Shown: positions 10,132 to 19,616 of the stretch, piece after piece | Layout of the letters: every line of letters starts with the position of its first letter | How positions within the stretch are numbered: the first letter of the stretch is position 1 | DNA from: Vibrio pelagius | GTDB lineage: Bacteria; Pseudomonadota; Gammaproteobacteria; Enterobacterales; Vibrionaceae | Assembly: GCF_024347575.1 (NCBI RefSeq) | Contig: NZ_AP025503.1 | Location: 2,852,001 to 2,916,000 of the forward strand | Reading direction: 5' to 3' | DNA length: 64,000 nt | The notes under the pieces: model-generated | What the model was told of the DNA's origin: nothing | Seen by the model: only the letters and a program-made list of their open reading frames with translations | Database searches by the model: none | Made by a program: the position numbers and the translations under genes

Positions 10132-10908
10132 TTATTGTGCAGCTGTTTCTTCTGCGTTATCAATCTTCAGTAGCTCAACTTCAAATACCAGCGTTGAGTT
10201 CGCAGGGATTGTTGGTGTGTCTTGCTCACCGTACGCTAGCTCTGGCGGAATAACGAATTTGTACTTAGAACCCACTTGCATTAGCTGTACGCCTTCAGTC
10301 CAGCCTGGGATTACGCGGTTTAGCGGGAATGTTGCTGGTTCGCCACGATCGTACGAACTATCAAACTGAGTACCGTCGGTTAGCGTGCCTTTGTAGTGGA
10401 CTTGTACCGTGTCAGTATCTTTCGGAGACTCACCTTCCGCCGGTGTCATGACTTGGTATAGTAGACCAGAGTCAGTTTTTTGAACGCCTTCTGTTTTCTC
10501 AAACTCAGCACGGAAGTCATCACCGGCTTTCTTAGTTGCTGCTGATTTCTCTGCTGCTTGAGCTTGCATTGTTTCTGCGACGCGTTGATCAAGCGCTTCT
10601 AGTGCCGAGCGAGTCTCGTCTTCGTTTAGTGCAGTGTTGCCAGCAAATACATCTTCGATACCTTTCAGTACCATCTCTTTGTCTAGGTTGATGCCTAGTT
10701 CGCTTGGCTTATCAATGCTTGTGCTTAGGTAGTTTGCAAATGAAACACCGATCGCGTAAGCCGCTTTGTCGTCTTCTGTTTTAAAGTTTACTGCTTCAAC
10801 TTTCACTTCTTCGACTTGAGGAGCTTCTGCCTTTGGTTCTTCTTTCTGACAACCAACTGCTAGCATAACCGTCGCGGCAAGCAGTGATACTTTTAAAACT
10901 GATTTCAT
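10132..10908 (-). CDS. fkpA: FKBP-type peptidyl-prolyl isomerase FkpA, probable lipoprotein
   Basis: The 258-residue product has a signal peptide ending LAVGC, which looks like a lipobox, so a lipid-anchored periplasmic form is likely; E. coli FkpA is soluble. An N-terminal helical dimerisation region (about residues 40-140) precedes a C-terminal FKBP domain with [22 protein letters not shown] and [12 protein letters not shown]. Start [12 protein letters not shown] at 10908 is chosen over an in-frame ATG four codons upstream because it opens the signal peptide. The protein folds and chaperones envelope proteins. Confidence 0.92.
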   Translation of the reverse strand: MKSVLKVSLLAATVMLAVGCQKEEPKAEAPQVEEVKVEAVNFKTEDDKAAYAIGVSFANYLSTSIDKPSELGINLDKEMVLKGIEDVFAGNTALNEDETRSALEALDQRVAETMQAQAAEKSAATKKAGDDFRAEFEKTEGVQKTDSGLLYQVMTPAEGESPKDTDTVQVHYKGTLTDGTQFDSSYDRGEPATFPLNRVIPGWTEGVQLMQVGSKYKFVIPPELAYGEQDTPTIPANSTLVFEVELLKIDNAEETAAQ

Positions 10909-11039
10909 TGAATACTCCAATTAATGGCCAAGCCATTGGTTATTGTGCACAAATCTAATGATTAGATTGGTGTGAATACGTTAGTTATAACAATATACTA
11001 GTTCTATGTCTTCTGACACAAACCGGATTATTGGACGTG

Positions 11040-12017
11040 ATGCGAATATTTTTTCACTCGTTACTATATGCAATTGTCATCACTCTGTTAAATGGGTGTT
11101 TTTTCTTCCAACAGAATGATCAACGTTGGGATATTGAACCCAATGGTGCCACCAGCTTTGCGTTAAGTAGAGACGGTCGCTTTGCTCTGCTCTATTCTCA
11201 GAAGAAACACTTGCTACTGTGGGATCTCGCAGAGAATCAAGAACTCGCCCAACTTGGAGAACAAGACCAAGAGAGCTCGCCCGTTACACGCATCAAAATC
11301 TCGGACAATGGTCGCTATGCGGTGACAGCCAGTCAGATGAACTTTGCCGTTTGGGACCTAACTTGGACGCAAGCCGAAGGGCTTTGGTCTATCTCTGACG
11401 GATTGATCCGCGATGTCGACATCTCCAGTAACGGCGAGAAGGTCCTACTCGGATTATCAAACGGTAAAGCCATCTACGTGGACTTAGTCACTGGTCGCCG
11501 CTTAGAGTTCCTTGCCCATCGAGAAAAAGTCAATTCCGTCTCGCTCTCGTCCAATGGCCGCTATGCGCTCTCAGGTGGTAACGACTACAAAGCCTACCTT
11601 TGGGATACAGAAACAGGGCTGGTTTTACGTACCTTCGAGCACGAGCAGCGCGTGGTGCGAGTCGTACTCCAGCGGGATGGTGAACTGGCTTTTACCTCCG
11701 ATGGTGGAAACCAGGCCATAGTGTGGGATCTTGAAACAGGTAAACCACAAGCGGAGCTACAAAGCTGGTCACGGCAACTGATCTTCTCAACCGCTCGCTT
11801 CTCTGATGATGGTCTGCAACTTGTCACGGGTACACCATCAAGCCAAGTCAGTATTTGGGATACGCAGACCGGCAAGCGTATCGCTCGCTACGAAGCGGAG
11901 CCGTTAAAAGATGCTCGCCCTCCTCGTGCGGTAGTGTATGATGCAGCCTTTGATAATCAGAGCCGTGTAATATCGGGAACATCAGCGGGCATCGCCCAAG
12001 CTTGGAACGTGGATTAA
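11040..12017 (+). CDS. WD40-repeat lipoprotein of unknown function
   Basis: The 325-residue protein begins MRIFFHSLLYAIVITLLNGC, a signal peptide with a plausible lipobox (LNGC, Cys20). After it come repeated blocks typical of WD40 or quinoprotein-like beta-propellers: SRDGRFALLYSQKKHLLLWDL, SDNGRYAVTASQMNFAVWDL, SSNGRYALSGGNDYKAYLWD, GELAFTSDGGNQAIVWDL and GLQLVTGTPSSQVSIWD, about 40 residues apart. An envelope-facing scaffold role is an inference. The gene lies between fkpA and slyX, a place with no gene in E. coli, and overlaps nothing but ends 5 bases before slyX, suggesting co-transcription. Confidence 0.8.
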   Translation: MRIFFHSLLYAIVITLLNGCFFFQQNDQRWDIEPNGATSFALSRDGRFALLYSQKKHLLLWDLAENQELAQLGEQDQESSPVTRIKISDNGRYAVTASQMNFAVWDLTWTQAEGLWSISDGLIRDVDISSNGEKVLLGLSNGKAIYVDLVTGRRLEFLAHREKVNSVSLSSNGRYALSGGNDYKAYLWDTETGLVLRTFEHEQRVVRVVLQRDGELAFTSDGGNQAIVWDLETGKPQAELQSWSRQLIFSTARFSDDGLQLVTGTPSSQVSIWDTQTGKRIARYEAEPLKDARPPRAVVYDAAFDNQSRVISGTSAGIAQAWNVD

Positions 12018-12022
12018 GAACG

Positions 12023-12250
12023 ATGACAGAAAAGCTAGTTGAACAACTAGAGAGCCGAGTGAATGACCTTGAGTGTCAGCTGGCTTTCCAAGAACAGACC
12101 ATTGAAGAACTCAATGAAGCACTGAGCCAACAACAATTGCTGATCACTAAGATGCAAGACCAAATGAAATATGTTGTCGGTAAGGTTAAGAATATCGACG
12201 GCTCAAATCTGGCTGACGCATCAGAAGAGACGCCACCGCCACACTACTGA
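12023..12250 (+). CDS. slyX: SlyX family protein
   Basis: The 75-residue protein is almost entirely a predicted coiled coil (VEQLESRVNDLECQLAFQEQTIEELNEAL) with a C-terminal PPPHY, the SlyX signature ending. Function is not established. The ATG at 12023 matches the family start MTEKLVEQLESRV; the upstream part of the frame overlaps the WD40 gene and is discarded. It is followed by a terminator. Confidence 0.92.
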   Translation: MTEKLVEQLESRVNDLECQLAFQEQTIEELNEALSQQQLLITKMQDQMKYVVGKVKNIDGSNLADASEETPPPHY

Positions 12251-12286
12251 TATTCAGATATCGGCAGTGAGAGTTTCTGTGAATGC

Positions 12287-12317
12287 AAAAAGGGTGACTC
12301 ATGGTCACCCTTTTTGT
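12287..12317. terminator. bidirectional terminator between slyX and iaaA
   Basis: AAAAAGGGTGAC (12287-12298) and GTCACCCTTTTT (12304-12315) pair around a 5-base loop. Runs of A and T flank both sides, so it can end transcription of slyX (plus) and of the convergent iaaA (minus). Confidence 0.9.
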
Positions 12318-12360
12318 TTTATATAAATCAGTTAATGCTCAACCCTGCCGATAAGTCCGT

Positions 12361-13326
12361 TTAATCATCGGCGTAGATTTTCACTTCTACGGTACCATCT
12401 ACATCAACACTCGCACGATACATACCTGAGCTGTTCATGCCGAAGTGAATCTCACCTTGGCTATCAATGGCGATTAAGCCACCTTCTCCGCCCATCTCTT
12501 TCAATTCACCCTGAATGATATGTTCACAAGCCGTATGTACATCTTCTTTCAAGTAACGCATACGCGCCGCCACATCACTGGCAACCATCTTACGCAGAAA
12601 TAACTCACCCATTCCTGTGGTTGAAACGGCAACATTGCCATTCTCAGCAATGGTTCCTGCACCTATAATTGGTGAGTCGCCGACACGACCGTACTTCTTG
12701 TTCGTTACGCCACCGGTACTGGTCGCTGCAGCGAGGTTACCCGCTTGGTCTAATGCCACAGCACCTACCGTGCCGTACTTTTTATCGTCTGGATATTTGC
12801 CGTCTTGCTGTTCATCGTATTTCGCCTCAGACAACGCGAAGATACCTTTCTCTTTCATCGACTGCAGCTGGTCGTAGCGGCGCTCGGTGAAGAAGTAATC
12901 TTGCTCAGTAAAGGTATAGTCATGTTCAAAGGCAAACTTCTCTGCCCCTTCACCAATCAGTAATACGTGATCGCTTTTAAGCATCACATCGCGAGCCAGT
13001 TCGATCGGGTTTTTAATATGGCGCACGCCAGCAATGGCACCCGCATTCATCTCTTTACCATGCATAACGGACGCATCCATCTCAACAAACTCATCATGCG
13101 TAAGCACGGAGCCTTTACCCGCATTGAAGTGTGGACTGTCTTCCATCACTTTAACCGCAGCCACTACCGCACCTAGTGCATCACCACCCGACTGTAGAAT
13201 TTGATGGCCTGCCAATACGGACTTTTCTAACGCTTCGACAATGCCAGCTTTTAGCTCATCACTCATCTGCTCTCGTAAAATCGTCCCCGCACCACCATGT
13301 ATCGCGATAGAAAAAGGGTGTGACAT
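12361..13326 (-). CDS. iaaA: isoaspartyl peptidase / L-asparaginase (Ntn hydrolase)
   Basis: The 321-residue plant-type asparaginase cleaves itself to alpha and beta subunits and removes isoaspartyl residues from peptides. It begins with FSIAIHGGAGT, and the autocleavage site is KYG/TVGAVALD with Thr186 as the nucleophile. The downstream TSTGG and GDSPIIGAG motifs shape the active site. It lies alone between slyX and slyD, facing slyX; E. coli has no gene here, so it is a lineage-specific insertion in an otherwise syntenic block. Confidence 0.93.
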   Translation of the reverse strand: MSHPFSIAIHGGAGTILREQMSDELKAGIVEALEKSVLAGHQILQSGGDALGAVVAAVKVMEDSPHFNAGKGSVLTHDEFVEMDASVMHGKEMNAGAIAGVRHIKNPIELARDVMLKSDHVLLIGEGAEKFAFEHDYTFTEQDYFFTERRYDQLQSMKEKGIFALSEAKYDEQQDGKYPDDKKYGTVGAVALDQAGNLAAATSTGGVTNKKYGRVGDSPIIGAGTIAENGNVAVSTTGMGELFLRKMVASDVAARMRYLKEDVHTACEHIIQGELKEMGGEGGLIAIDSQGEIHFGMNSSGMYRASVDVDGTVEVKIYADD

Positions 13327-13506
13327 AGATGCTCTCCATTTATCAGTCTGGGTATTTTGCTTACCAATACCATATTCACCCAGCTGTGTCTGGTAAAGGC
13401 GAATAATTTAGGCCAACCAAGCCCGAAGTGTCTGACCCAACAGTCACTACGTAAGACTGCTTCAACAAAGTAAGTCCGTATCGAAAACGCCCATACAGTC
13501 GATACG

Positions 13507-13532
13507 AAAAAGCCTCCACGAGGGAGGCTTTC
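13507..13532 (-). terminator. terminator of slyD
   Basis: AAAGCCTCC (13509-13517) and GGAGGCTTT (13523-13531) form a 9-base-pair stem; on the minus strand a T-run follows. It lies about 25 bases after the slyD stop. Confidence 0.88.
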
Positions 13533-13555
13533 TATATTCAGCTTGGGTTCACTGA

Positions 13556-14146
13556 TTAGTGAGAACCGCAGCTACCGCCACCGCAGCAGCCTTCTTTTTT
13601 CTCTTCACCATGGTCGTGACCTTCGCCACCACAGCAACCGCCTTCGTGATCATGGTCGTGGCCGTGACCGCCACAGCCGCCTTCTTGGTGAACGTGACCG
13701 TGTTGAACCTCTTCTTCAGTCGCTTCACGAACCGCTACCACCTCAACATCGAACGTCAGAGTTTGGCCAGCTAGCATGTGGTTGCCGTCTACAACAACTT
13801 CGTCGCCGTCAACTTCAGTCACTTCTACTGGGATTGGACCTTGGTCTGTGTCAGCTAGGAAACGCATACCCACTTCGATCTGCTCAACACCTTGGAATAC
13901 GTCTGCTGGTACACGTTGAACAAGTGCATCGTTATGTTCGCCGTAAGCTTCTTCTGGTGCAACTGTCGCAGAGAACTTGTCGCCTGCAACTTTACCTTCA
14001 AGCTCTTTTTCAAGACCTGTGATTAGGTTGTTATGACCGTGAAGGTAATCTAGTGGAGCTTCTGCAGTTGATTGGTCAACTACTACGCCATCTTCAAGTT
14101 TCACTTGATATGCAACACTAACTACTACGTTCTTTTCAATTTTCAT
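13556..14146 (-). CDS. slyD: FKBP-type peptidyl-prolyl isomerase and metallochaperone SlyD
   Basis: From the ATG at 14146 the product is 196 residues beginning MKIEKNVVVSVAYQVKLEDG, the SlyD start. It has the split FKBP domain with an inserted IF chaperone flap, then a C-terminal tail from about residue 150 that is very rich in His, Cys and Gly (GHGHDHDHEGGCCGGEGHDHG is the core). The tail binds nickel and other metals and in relatives supports hydrogenase maturation. A TTGGAG sequence lies just upstream. The upstream 12 codons of the open frame are not conserved. Confidence 0.95.
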   Translation of the reverse strand: MKIEKNVVVSVAYQVKLEDGVVVDQSTAEAPLDYLHGHNNLITGLEKELEGKVAGDKFSATVAPEEAYGEHNDALVQRVPADVFQGVEQIEVGMRFLADTDQGPIPVEVTEVDGDEVVVDGNHMLAGQTLTFDVEVVAVREATEEEVQHGHVHQEGGCGGHGHDHDHEGGCCGGEGHDHGEEKKEGCCGGGSCGSH

Positions 14147-14240
14147 GAGAGCTCCAAGGAGGTTTGGACTAAGCTCCAACAATTGAGCTTAGGAAAAATT
14201 CTGTACCGGGACATTATGGGGATCAATTAACGAAACACAA

Positions 14241-14441
14241 TCATTCCGGCTTAAAAATACCGATCATTTCTTGATTCGCGTGTTCAGATTTCTCTACAGT
14301 TTTCGGTTTACGTTGCTCTGTAAAGTCGCAATCAACACACTCCACCAGCTCAATATTGTTCTCTACCCACCAGCGTAGGGTATCTTGAGCGTTACAGCTT
14401 GGGCAGCTAGCGCCAGCAATAAAGCGTTTTTTCTGTTTCAC
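14241..14441 (-). CDS. yheV: YheV-family putative zinc ribbon protein
   Basis: The 66-residue protein has two CxxC pairs (CPSC and CVDC) about 20 residues apart, typical of a zinc ribbon, within MKQKKRFIAGASCPSC...LVECVDCDF. Function is unknown. It lies between slyD and kefB exactly as in E. coli. Probably it is read with kefGB, as the gap to kefB is only 71 bases. Confidence 0.88.
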   Translation of the reverse strand: MKQKKRFIAGASCPSCNAQDTLRWWVENNIELVECVDCDFTEQRKPKTVEKSEHANQEMIGIFKPE

Positions 14442-14512
14442 GTTATCTATCCTTTACAACTTGGATGCGTGCCATTTCATTATGGCTGTTATCTTATAAT
14501 TTTGTCGGCAGC

Positions 14513-16309
14513 TTACTGCCAGTAATTTCGAGATTGGTGATCATTTTCCATTTCATGCCCAAAAATCTCTTCTAACTCTTTGCGAGCCTCTTTAGCCCTT
14601 TGTGCTAATTCAGCATCTTCACTGTGCTGAGGAAGCAGCTCTTTTAACATAGCGTTGTCGAGCTTGCGGAAATGCGCCTCAGCACGTTTCGCTTTATACG
14701 GATGCATCCCCAGCTCAGTCAGAGCTTGTCTACCTAAGTCTAACGCCCCTAAGAAGGTTTCACGAGAGTAGTTCGTCACACCGTGGTTCAATAGTTGGTA
14801 CGCTTCGACACGACTTCGAGCACGTGCCAAGATTTTTAAGCGAGGAAAATGCTGACGACATAAATCGACGGTTTTCATGATTTCGTCTGGAGAGTCGGTA
14901 CACAAGATAATGGCTTCAGCTCTGTCAGCACCCGCTGCACGTAAGAGTTCTAAATGCGTTGAGTCACCATAAAAGACTTTATAACCGAACTTACGCAAGA
15001 TATGGATTTGGCTCGCATCGCTCTCAAGAATAGTCACACGAATCTTGTTGGCATACATCAAGCGACCAATGATCTGACCAAAACGACCAAAACCCGCGAT
15101 GATCACGCGAGGGCTGCGATCCACCACGTCAGAAGAGATCGCATTCTCACTGATTTGATTCAATTGACGCGCAAAAAACTTATCTTGCAGCTTGAGCATC
15201 AGTGGCGTGGTAACCATCGATAGACTCACAACGACCAGCAGGAATGAGACCTGTTCTAGACTCAAGATGCCTTGAGCGCTCGCTGCCGTAAAAATAACAA
15301 AAGCAAACTCACCACCTTGACTCAAGATCATCGCCATACGGCTACGTGCCTTCGCTTGTGTGCCAAAAATACGGGCAAGTACATAAAGCACAAGGCCTTT
15401 CATCACAACCAGCGCAGATACCGCTATCAAAATTGCAAACGGACTTTCAGCAAGCAGGCCTAGATTTACTGCCATGCCCACAGAGATAAAGAACAGACCG
15501 AGAAGCAGTCCTTTAAACGGCTCAATTGCGATCTCCAACTCGTGTCGGTATTCACTCTCAGCCAGTAACACACCCGCTAAGAAGGTGCCAAGTGCCATCG
15601 ACAATCCAATCTGCTGCATCATAACCGCAATACCAATCACCAGCAGCAGTGCTGCAACGGTAAACAGTTCACGTACACCACTCAAGACTACATAACGAAA
15701 CAGAGGGCGCAGTAGGAAGTGACCACCGATCAACAACCCCACCACTCCAGCAAGCATCCACAACATATCGCCCCAACTACCACCGGTATTGCCCGCAAGC
15801 AATGGCAGCAGCGCCAACATTGGTATTACCGCAATATCTTGAAACAGCAATACAGCAAAACCCGATTGCCCCGCCTCTTTGCCGCTCAATTCACGCTCTT
15901 CAATAACGCGTAGCGCAATGGCGGTAGACGAGAGTGCTAGACCCATACCGATAACCAAGCTGGTTTGCCAGTTCAGACCAAAGAGACACGCTACCGCTGT
16001 GATAAGTAATGTTGTTATGACAACTTGGGCGCCACCTAGCCCTAATATTGGCCCCCGCATAGTCCAAAGTTTTTTGGGATTGAGTTCGAGGCCAATGAGA
16101 AACAGCAGCAGCACCACACCCAACTCGGAGAAATGAAGAATCGATTCAACGTCACTAATAAGTCCAAGCCCCCAAGGACCAATCGCCACACCCGCCAAAA
16201 GATAACCTAAAACCGAGCCTAAACCAGCACGCTGAGCAATCGGCACCGCGACGACAGCAGCCGACAAGAAGATCACGCTGCTTTGGAGGAATTCATTGGT
16301 TAATGCCAT
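14513..16309 (-). CDS. kefB: glutathione-regulated potassium/proton antiporter KefB
   Basis: The 598-residue protein has about 12 membrane segments of the CPA2 exchanger family (residues about 5-380, with FLIGLELNPKKLW and LALSSTAIALRVIEE). A cytoplasmic RCK/TrkA-N domain follows (VIIAGFGRFGQIIGRLMY, about 400-520), which binds nucleotide and glutathione adducts. It lets K+ out and protons in after electrophile attack, acidifying the cytoplasm. Its ATG overlaps the kefG stop as TAATG, so the two are coupled; KefG is the required activating subunit. Confidence 0.95.
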   Translation of the reverse strand: MALTNEFLQSSVIFLSAAVVAVPIAQRAGLGSVLGYLLAGVAIGPWGLGLISDVESILHFSELGVVLLLFLIGLELNPKKLWTMRGPILGLGGAQVVITTLLITAVACLFGLNWQTSLVIGMGLALSSTAIALRVIEERELSGKEAGQSGFAVLLFQDIAVIPMLALLPLLAGNTGGSWGDMLWMLAGVVGLLIGGHFLLRPLFRYVVLSGVRELFTVAALLLVIGIAVMMQQIGLSMALGTFLAGVLLAESEYRHELEIAIEPFKGLLLGLFFISVGMAVNLGLLAESPFAILIAVSALVVMKGLVLYVLARIFGTQAKARSRMAMILSQGGEFAFVIFTAASAQGILSLEQVSFLLVVVSLSMVTTPLMLKLQDKFFARQLNQISENAISSDVVDRSPRVIIAGFGRFGQIIGRLMYANKIRVTILESDASQIHILRKFGYKVFYGDSTHLELLRAAGADRAEAIILCTDSPDEIMKTVDLCRQHFPRLKILARARSRVEAYQLLNHGVTNYSRETFLGALDLGRQALTELGMHPYKAKRAEAHFRKLDNAMLKELLPQHSEDAELAQRAKEARKELEEIFGHEMENDHQSRNYWQ

Positions 16310-16896
16310 TACTGAGCCTCCTCTTGGTTCTCTTCAAGAAGTTGCAACGGGTCCCTTAACCAATTGCGGTATGACTCGGCATGTTGGTAACGCGTCAGGT
16401 CTGATACGTTTCGCGCCCAATGCAAAACCAGAGGCTCTAGCCAGTGCATTTGACATAGGGCCGCCGTTAGCTCAAAAGGTTGCAAGATCTCTTGTAGTGG
16501 ATATCTATTATAGCCCGAAGCACCAAATGCCTCCTCTTTACCACCTGTCGTGATCACACTGCGCCAGTACTTGCCTTTCAATGCACTATGCTCACCAAAC
16601 GCAAAACCTTTACTCAGTACGCGATCAAACCACTCTTTAAGTAAAGCAGGACAAGAGTACATAAACAGAGGGTGTTGGAAGACGATGATGTCATGTTCAA
16701 GAAGCAATTCATGTTCCGATGGAACATCAATAAAGAAGTCCGGATAGGCCGCATAGAGATCATGAATTTTAACATGACCGAGCGACTCAATTTTTTTCAA
16801 CATGACTTGGTTAGCGATAGAGGTTTGAGGCTCTGGGTGCGCAAAAATCACCAAGACCTTGGGTACTGTGTTATTTGTAGATAACAAATCACTCAT
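16309..16896 (-). CDS. kefG: KefB ancillary flavoprotein KefG
   Basis: The 195-residue protein has the flavodoxin-like fold of quinone reductase-type Kef subunits: KVLVIFAHPEPQTSIANQVM at the start, FQHPLFMYSCPALLKEWFDRVL and GKYWRSVITTGG further on. It binds KefB and is needed for full antiport activity. MSDLLSTNN at 16896 is the likely start by homology, although an AAGGA sequence touches the ATG directly, closer than usual; an alternative initiation codon nearby cannot be ruled out. Confidence 0.92.
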   Translation of the reverse strand: MSDLLSTNNTVPKVLVIFAHPEPQTSIANQVMLKKIESLGHVKIHDLYAAYPDFFIDVPSEHELLLEHDIIVFQHPLFMYSCPALLKEWFDRVLSKGFAFGEHSALKGKYWRSVITTGGKEEAFGASGYNRYPLQEILQPFELTAALCQMHWLEPLVLHWARNVSDLTRYQHAESYRNWLRDPLQLLEENQEEAQ

Positions 16897-17066
16897 TCCT
16901 TTGAAACATTCCTTACAGGGCAAACGGTGGCAATGCCAAGAAAATTCTAACAAAAGTTATTAATATGTTATTGGCATCATAACCCAATTTGCATTGTGAT
17001 CGACTTTTATCTGGTTTCCGCCTACTATGCAGGCGTCTGTTCACCTCTTAATTCATTGCGATTTCT

Positions 17067-18989
17067 ATGATTACTTTCTCGGATATTCAACTACTGCGCG
17101 GCGGTAAACCTCTGCTTGACCAAGCATCTGCAACTCTACACCCTGGCGACAAGGTGGGTTTAGTCGGTAAAAACGGTTGTGGTAAGTCCACACTGTTCGC
17201 TCTCATTAAAGATGAGCTATCGATTGATGCCGGATCTTTCAGCAAACCCGCACACTGGGAACTGGCATGGGTTGCGCAAGAGACACCAGCACTCGAGAGA
17301 ACCGCAATTGAGTATGTGATTGATGGTGATCGTGAGTATCGCGGTTTAGAAGAGCAACTGCTTAAAGCAGAGCAAGCCGATAACGGTACATTGGTGGCCG
17401 AGATTCACGGCAAGATAGAAACCATTGGTGGTTACAGCATCAAAGCAAGAGCGGCAGAACTACTGGACGGTTTAGGCTTCAGCCAAGACCAAATGAGTTG
17501 GAACCTAACTCAGTTTTCTGGTGGTTGGCGTATGCGCTTGAACTTAGCGCAGGCTCTATTGTGTCGCAGTGACCTACTGCTACTCGATGAACCGACCAAC
17601 CACTTGGATTTAGATGCGGTGATGTGGCTAGAACGCTGGCTGCAAACCTACCCTGGCACACTTATCCTGATCTCGCACGATAGGGACTTCCTAGATCCAA
17701 TCGTCAACCGAATCGTTCACGTTGAGAACCAGAAACTCAATGAGTACACAGGTAACTACTCCTCTTTCGAGAACCAACGTGCTCAGAAATTAGTCCTGCA
17801 ACAAGCGATGTATCAGAAGCAACAGAAGCAGATGGCGCACATGCAGAGCTACATCGACCGCTTCCGCTACAAAGCATCGAAAGCACGCCAAGCACAGAGC
17901 CGTATCAAGGCACTCGAAAAGATGGAACAAGTACTGCCAGCTCAATTTGATAACCCATTCAGTTTCGAATTTAGAGAGCCTGACGCCCTGCCAAATCCTA
18001 TTTTGATGATGGATGAAGTGTCCGCAGGCTACGGCGATAATCTGATCCTCGAGAAGATCCGCTTAAACCTTGTTCCTGGTAGCCGCATTGGTCTACTCGG
18101 TCGCAACGGTGCGGGTAAATCGACCTTGATCAAGCTACTTTCTGGTGAGCTGAAACAACAAGCCGGCGAGCTTAGCTACTCGCAAGGGGTCAAAATTGGT
18201 TACTTTGCACAGCATCAACTAGAAACCCTGCATCCAGAAGAGACGCCACTGCAACATATGATGCAGATTGCCCCAAAGCATACTGAGCAACAACTGCGTG
18301 ATTACTTAGGCAGCTTTGGTTTCCAAGGAGATAAAGCGCTGGATAAGGTCGCACCTTTCTCTGGTGGAGAAAAAGCGCGCTTGGTGCTGGCTCTGCTGGT
18401 TTGGCAAAAACCGAATCTACTATTACTCGATGAACCAACCAACCACCTAGACTTAGACATGCGCCAAGCACTCACCATGGCATTGCAAACCTTCGAGGGT
18501 GCAATGGTGATTGTATCGCACGATAGATACCTGCTGCGTGCGACAACCGATGATTTATACCTAGTGCATGAACGTCAGGTCGCGCCTTTCGACGGTGATC
18601 TAAACGACTATTACAAATGGCTCACTGATCAGCAAAAAATCGAGCGTAAAGAGGCACAGGCGCAAGCACCAGTCAAAGATAGCACCAACAGTGCTGCCGC
18701 CAAAAAAGAGCAAAAACGCCGTGAGGCAGAATTCAGAAAACTGACCGCCCCGCTGCGCAAAAAACTGACTCAGTTCGAGAAGCAAATGGATAAGTTCACT
18801 GCGGATCTAGAGGAAGCTGAACAGCAATTGTCTGACACTTCTCTGTATGAAGCCGAAAATAAAGCTAAACTTAATCAAGTACTCGCACTACAAGCCACCA
18901 GTAAATCTCAACTGGAAGAGGTTGAAATGGAGTGGATGTCTGTTCAAGAAGAGCTTGAGCAGATGGAACAAGATATGGAAAACTTATGA
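17067..18989 (+). CDS. yheS: ABC-F family ATPase YheS
   Basis: The 640-residue protein has two ATP-binding cassettes without membrane segments: Walker A GLVGKNGCGKST (about 32-43) and GLLGRNGAGKST (about 345-356). ABC signatures FSGGWRMRL and FSGGEKARL and two LLLLDEPTNHLD Walker B motifs are present. The P-site tRNA interaction linker lies between the cassettes, and the C-terminal 120 residues form a charged coiled coil. ABC-F proteins act on the ribosomal E site to relieve stalled translation. The stop overlaps the next gene as ATGA. Confidence 0.95.
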   Translation: MITFSDIQLLRGGKPLLDQASATLHPGDKVGLVGKNGCGKSTLFALIKDELSIDAGSFSKPAHWELAWVAQETPALERTAIEYVIDGDREYRGLEEQLLKAEQADNGTLVAEIHGKIETIGGYSIKARAAELLDGLGFSQDQMSWNLTQFSGGWRMRLNLAQALLCRSDLLLLDEPTNHLDLDAVMWLERWLQTYPGTLILISHDRDFLDPIVNRIVHVENQKLNEYTGNYSSFENQRAQKLVLQQAMYQKQQKQMAHMQSYIDRFRYKASKARQAQSRIKALEKMEQVLPAQFDNPFSFEFREPDALPNPILMMDEVSAGYGDNLILEKIRLNLVPGSRIGLLGRNGAGKSTLIKLLSGELKQQAGELSYSQGVKIGYFAQHQLETLHPEETPLQHMMQIAPKHTEQQLRDYLGSFGFQGDKALDKVAPFSGGEKARLVLALLVWQKPNLLLLDEPTNHLDLDMRQALTMALQTFEGAMVIVSHDRYLLRATTDDLYLVHERQVAPFDGDLNDYYKWLTDQQKIERKEAQAQAPVKDSTNSAAAKKEQKRREAEFRKLTAPLRKKLTQFEKQMDKFTADLEEAEQQLSDTSLYEAENKAKLNQVLALQATSKSQLEEVEMEWMSVQEELEQMEQDMENL

Positions 18990-19474
18990 GTTCAGAGCAT
19001 GCACCGACAACGCTGACGCTAGAGAGACTGTGGCAATTTAGTCTCAGTTATTACAGTGCTCGCGGCGTTAAAGATGCATGTCTGACCCTACAAAACCAAT
19101 ATCATGGTAACGTCAATCTACTGCTGCTCCTTAAATGGTTAGACGAGCAGCAATTGACCTTCAAAGATACTGAGTGGCACAACATTCAACAGTGTTTAAG
19201 CCGCTCAGAATCCCTGCTACTCAGTTATCGAGAGCTACGTAAACACCTCAAACCTCACGTGGTCGACTCACTGTATCGAGAAGCACTGCAGTTCGAACTT
19301 CAACTCGAAAAACAACAACAATCGGATCTGGTCGACTGTATCAATCGCCTTCCTCTGACATTAAACCCAGATAGACCACTAGTGCTGCAGTACTGTCGCT
19401 TGCTTTCTGCCGAGTCTCTATATGAGTTCTTTTCAGAACCACTGTCACCCGAAACGCATAGCGTAAATAATTAG
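18986..19474 (+). CDS. TIGR02444 / DUF2390 family protein
   Basis: The 162-residue protein of unknown function starts within the yheS stop (ATGA overlap), so it is translationally coupled to that ABC-F ATPase. Its sequence (LWQFSLSYYSARGVKDACLTLQN, then LLLLLKWLDEQ) resembles the TIGR02444 family found next to yheS in many gammaproteobacteria. It has no signal peptide, membrane segment or cysteine motif. An accessory role with YheS is inferred from context only. Confidence 0.8.
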   Translation: MSSEHAPTTLTLERLWQFSLSYYSARGVKDACLTLQNQYHGNVNLLLLLKWLDEQQLTFKDTEWHNIQQCLSRSESLLLSYRELRKHLKPHVVDSLYREALQFELQLEKQQQSDLVDCINRLPLTLNPDRPLVLQYCRLLSAESLYEFFSEPLSPETHSVNN

Positions 19475-19616
19475 ATACTTATTTTTCAATACATTAGCTG
19501 CGTCAATTCTTGGTCAACACTCATCACTCACCACTTGCACACCGAGTCAAGATAGACCAAGCTCAAAGAGAAACACGAGTGATATCTCACCCCCAGAGAA
19601 TGATGGAACCTCTACT

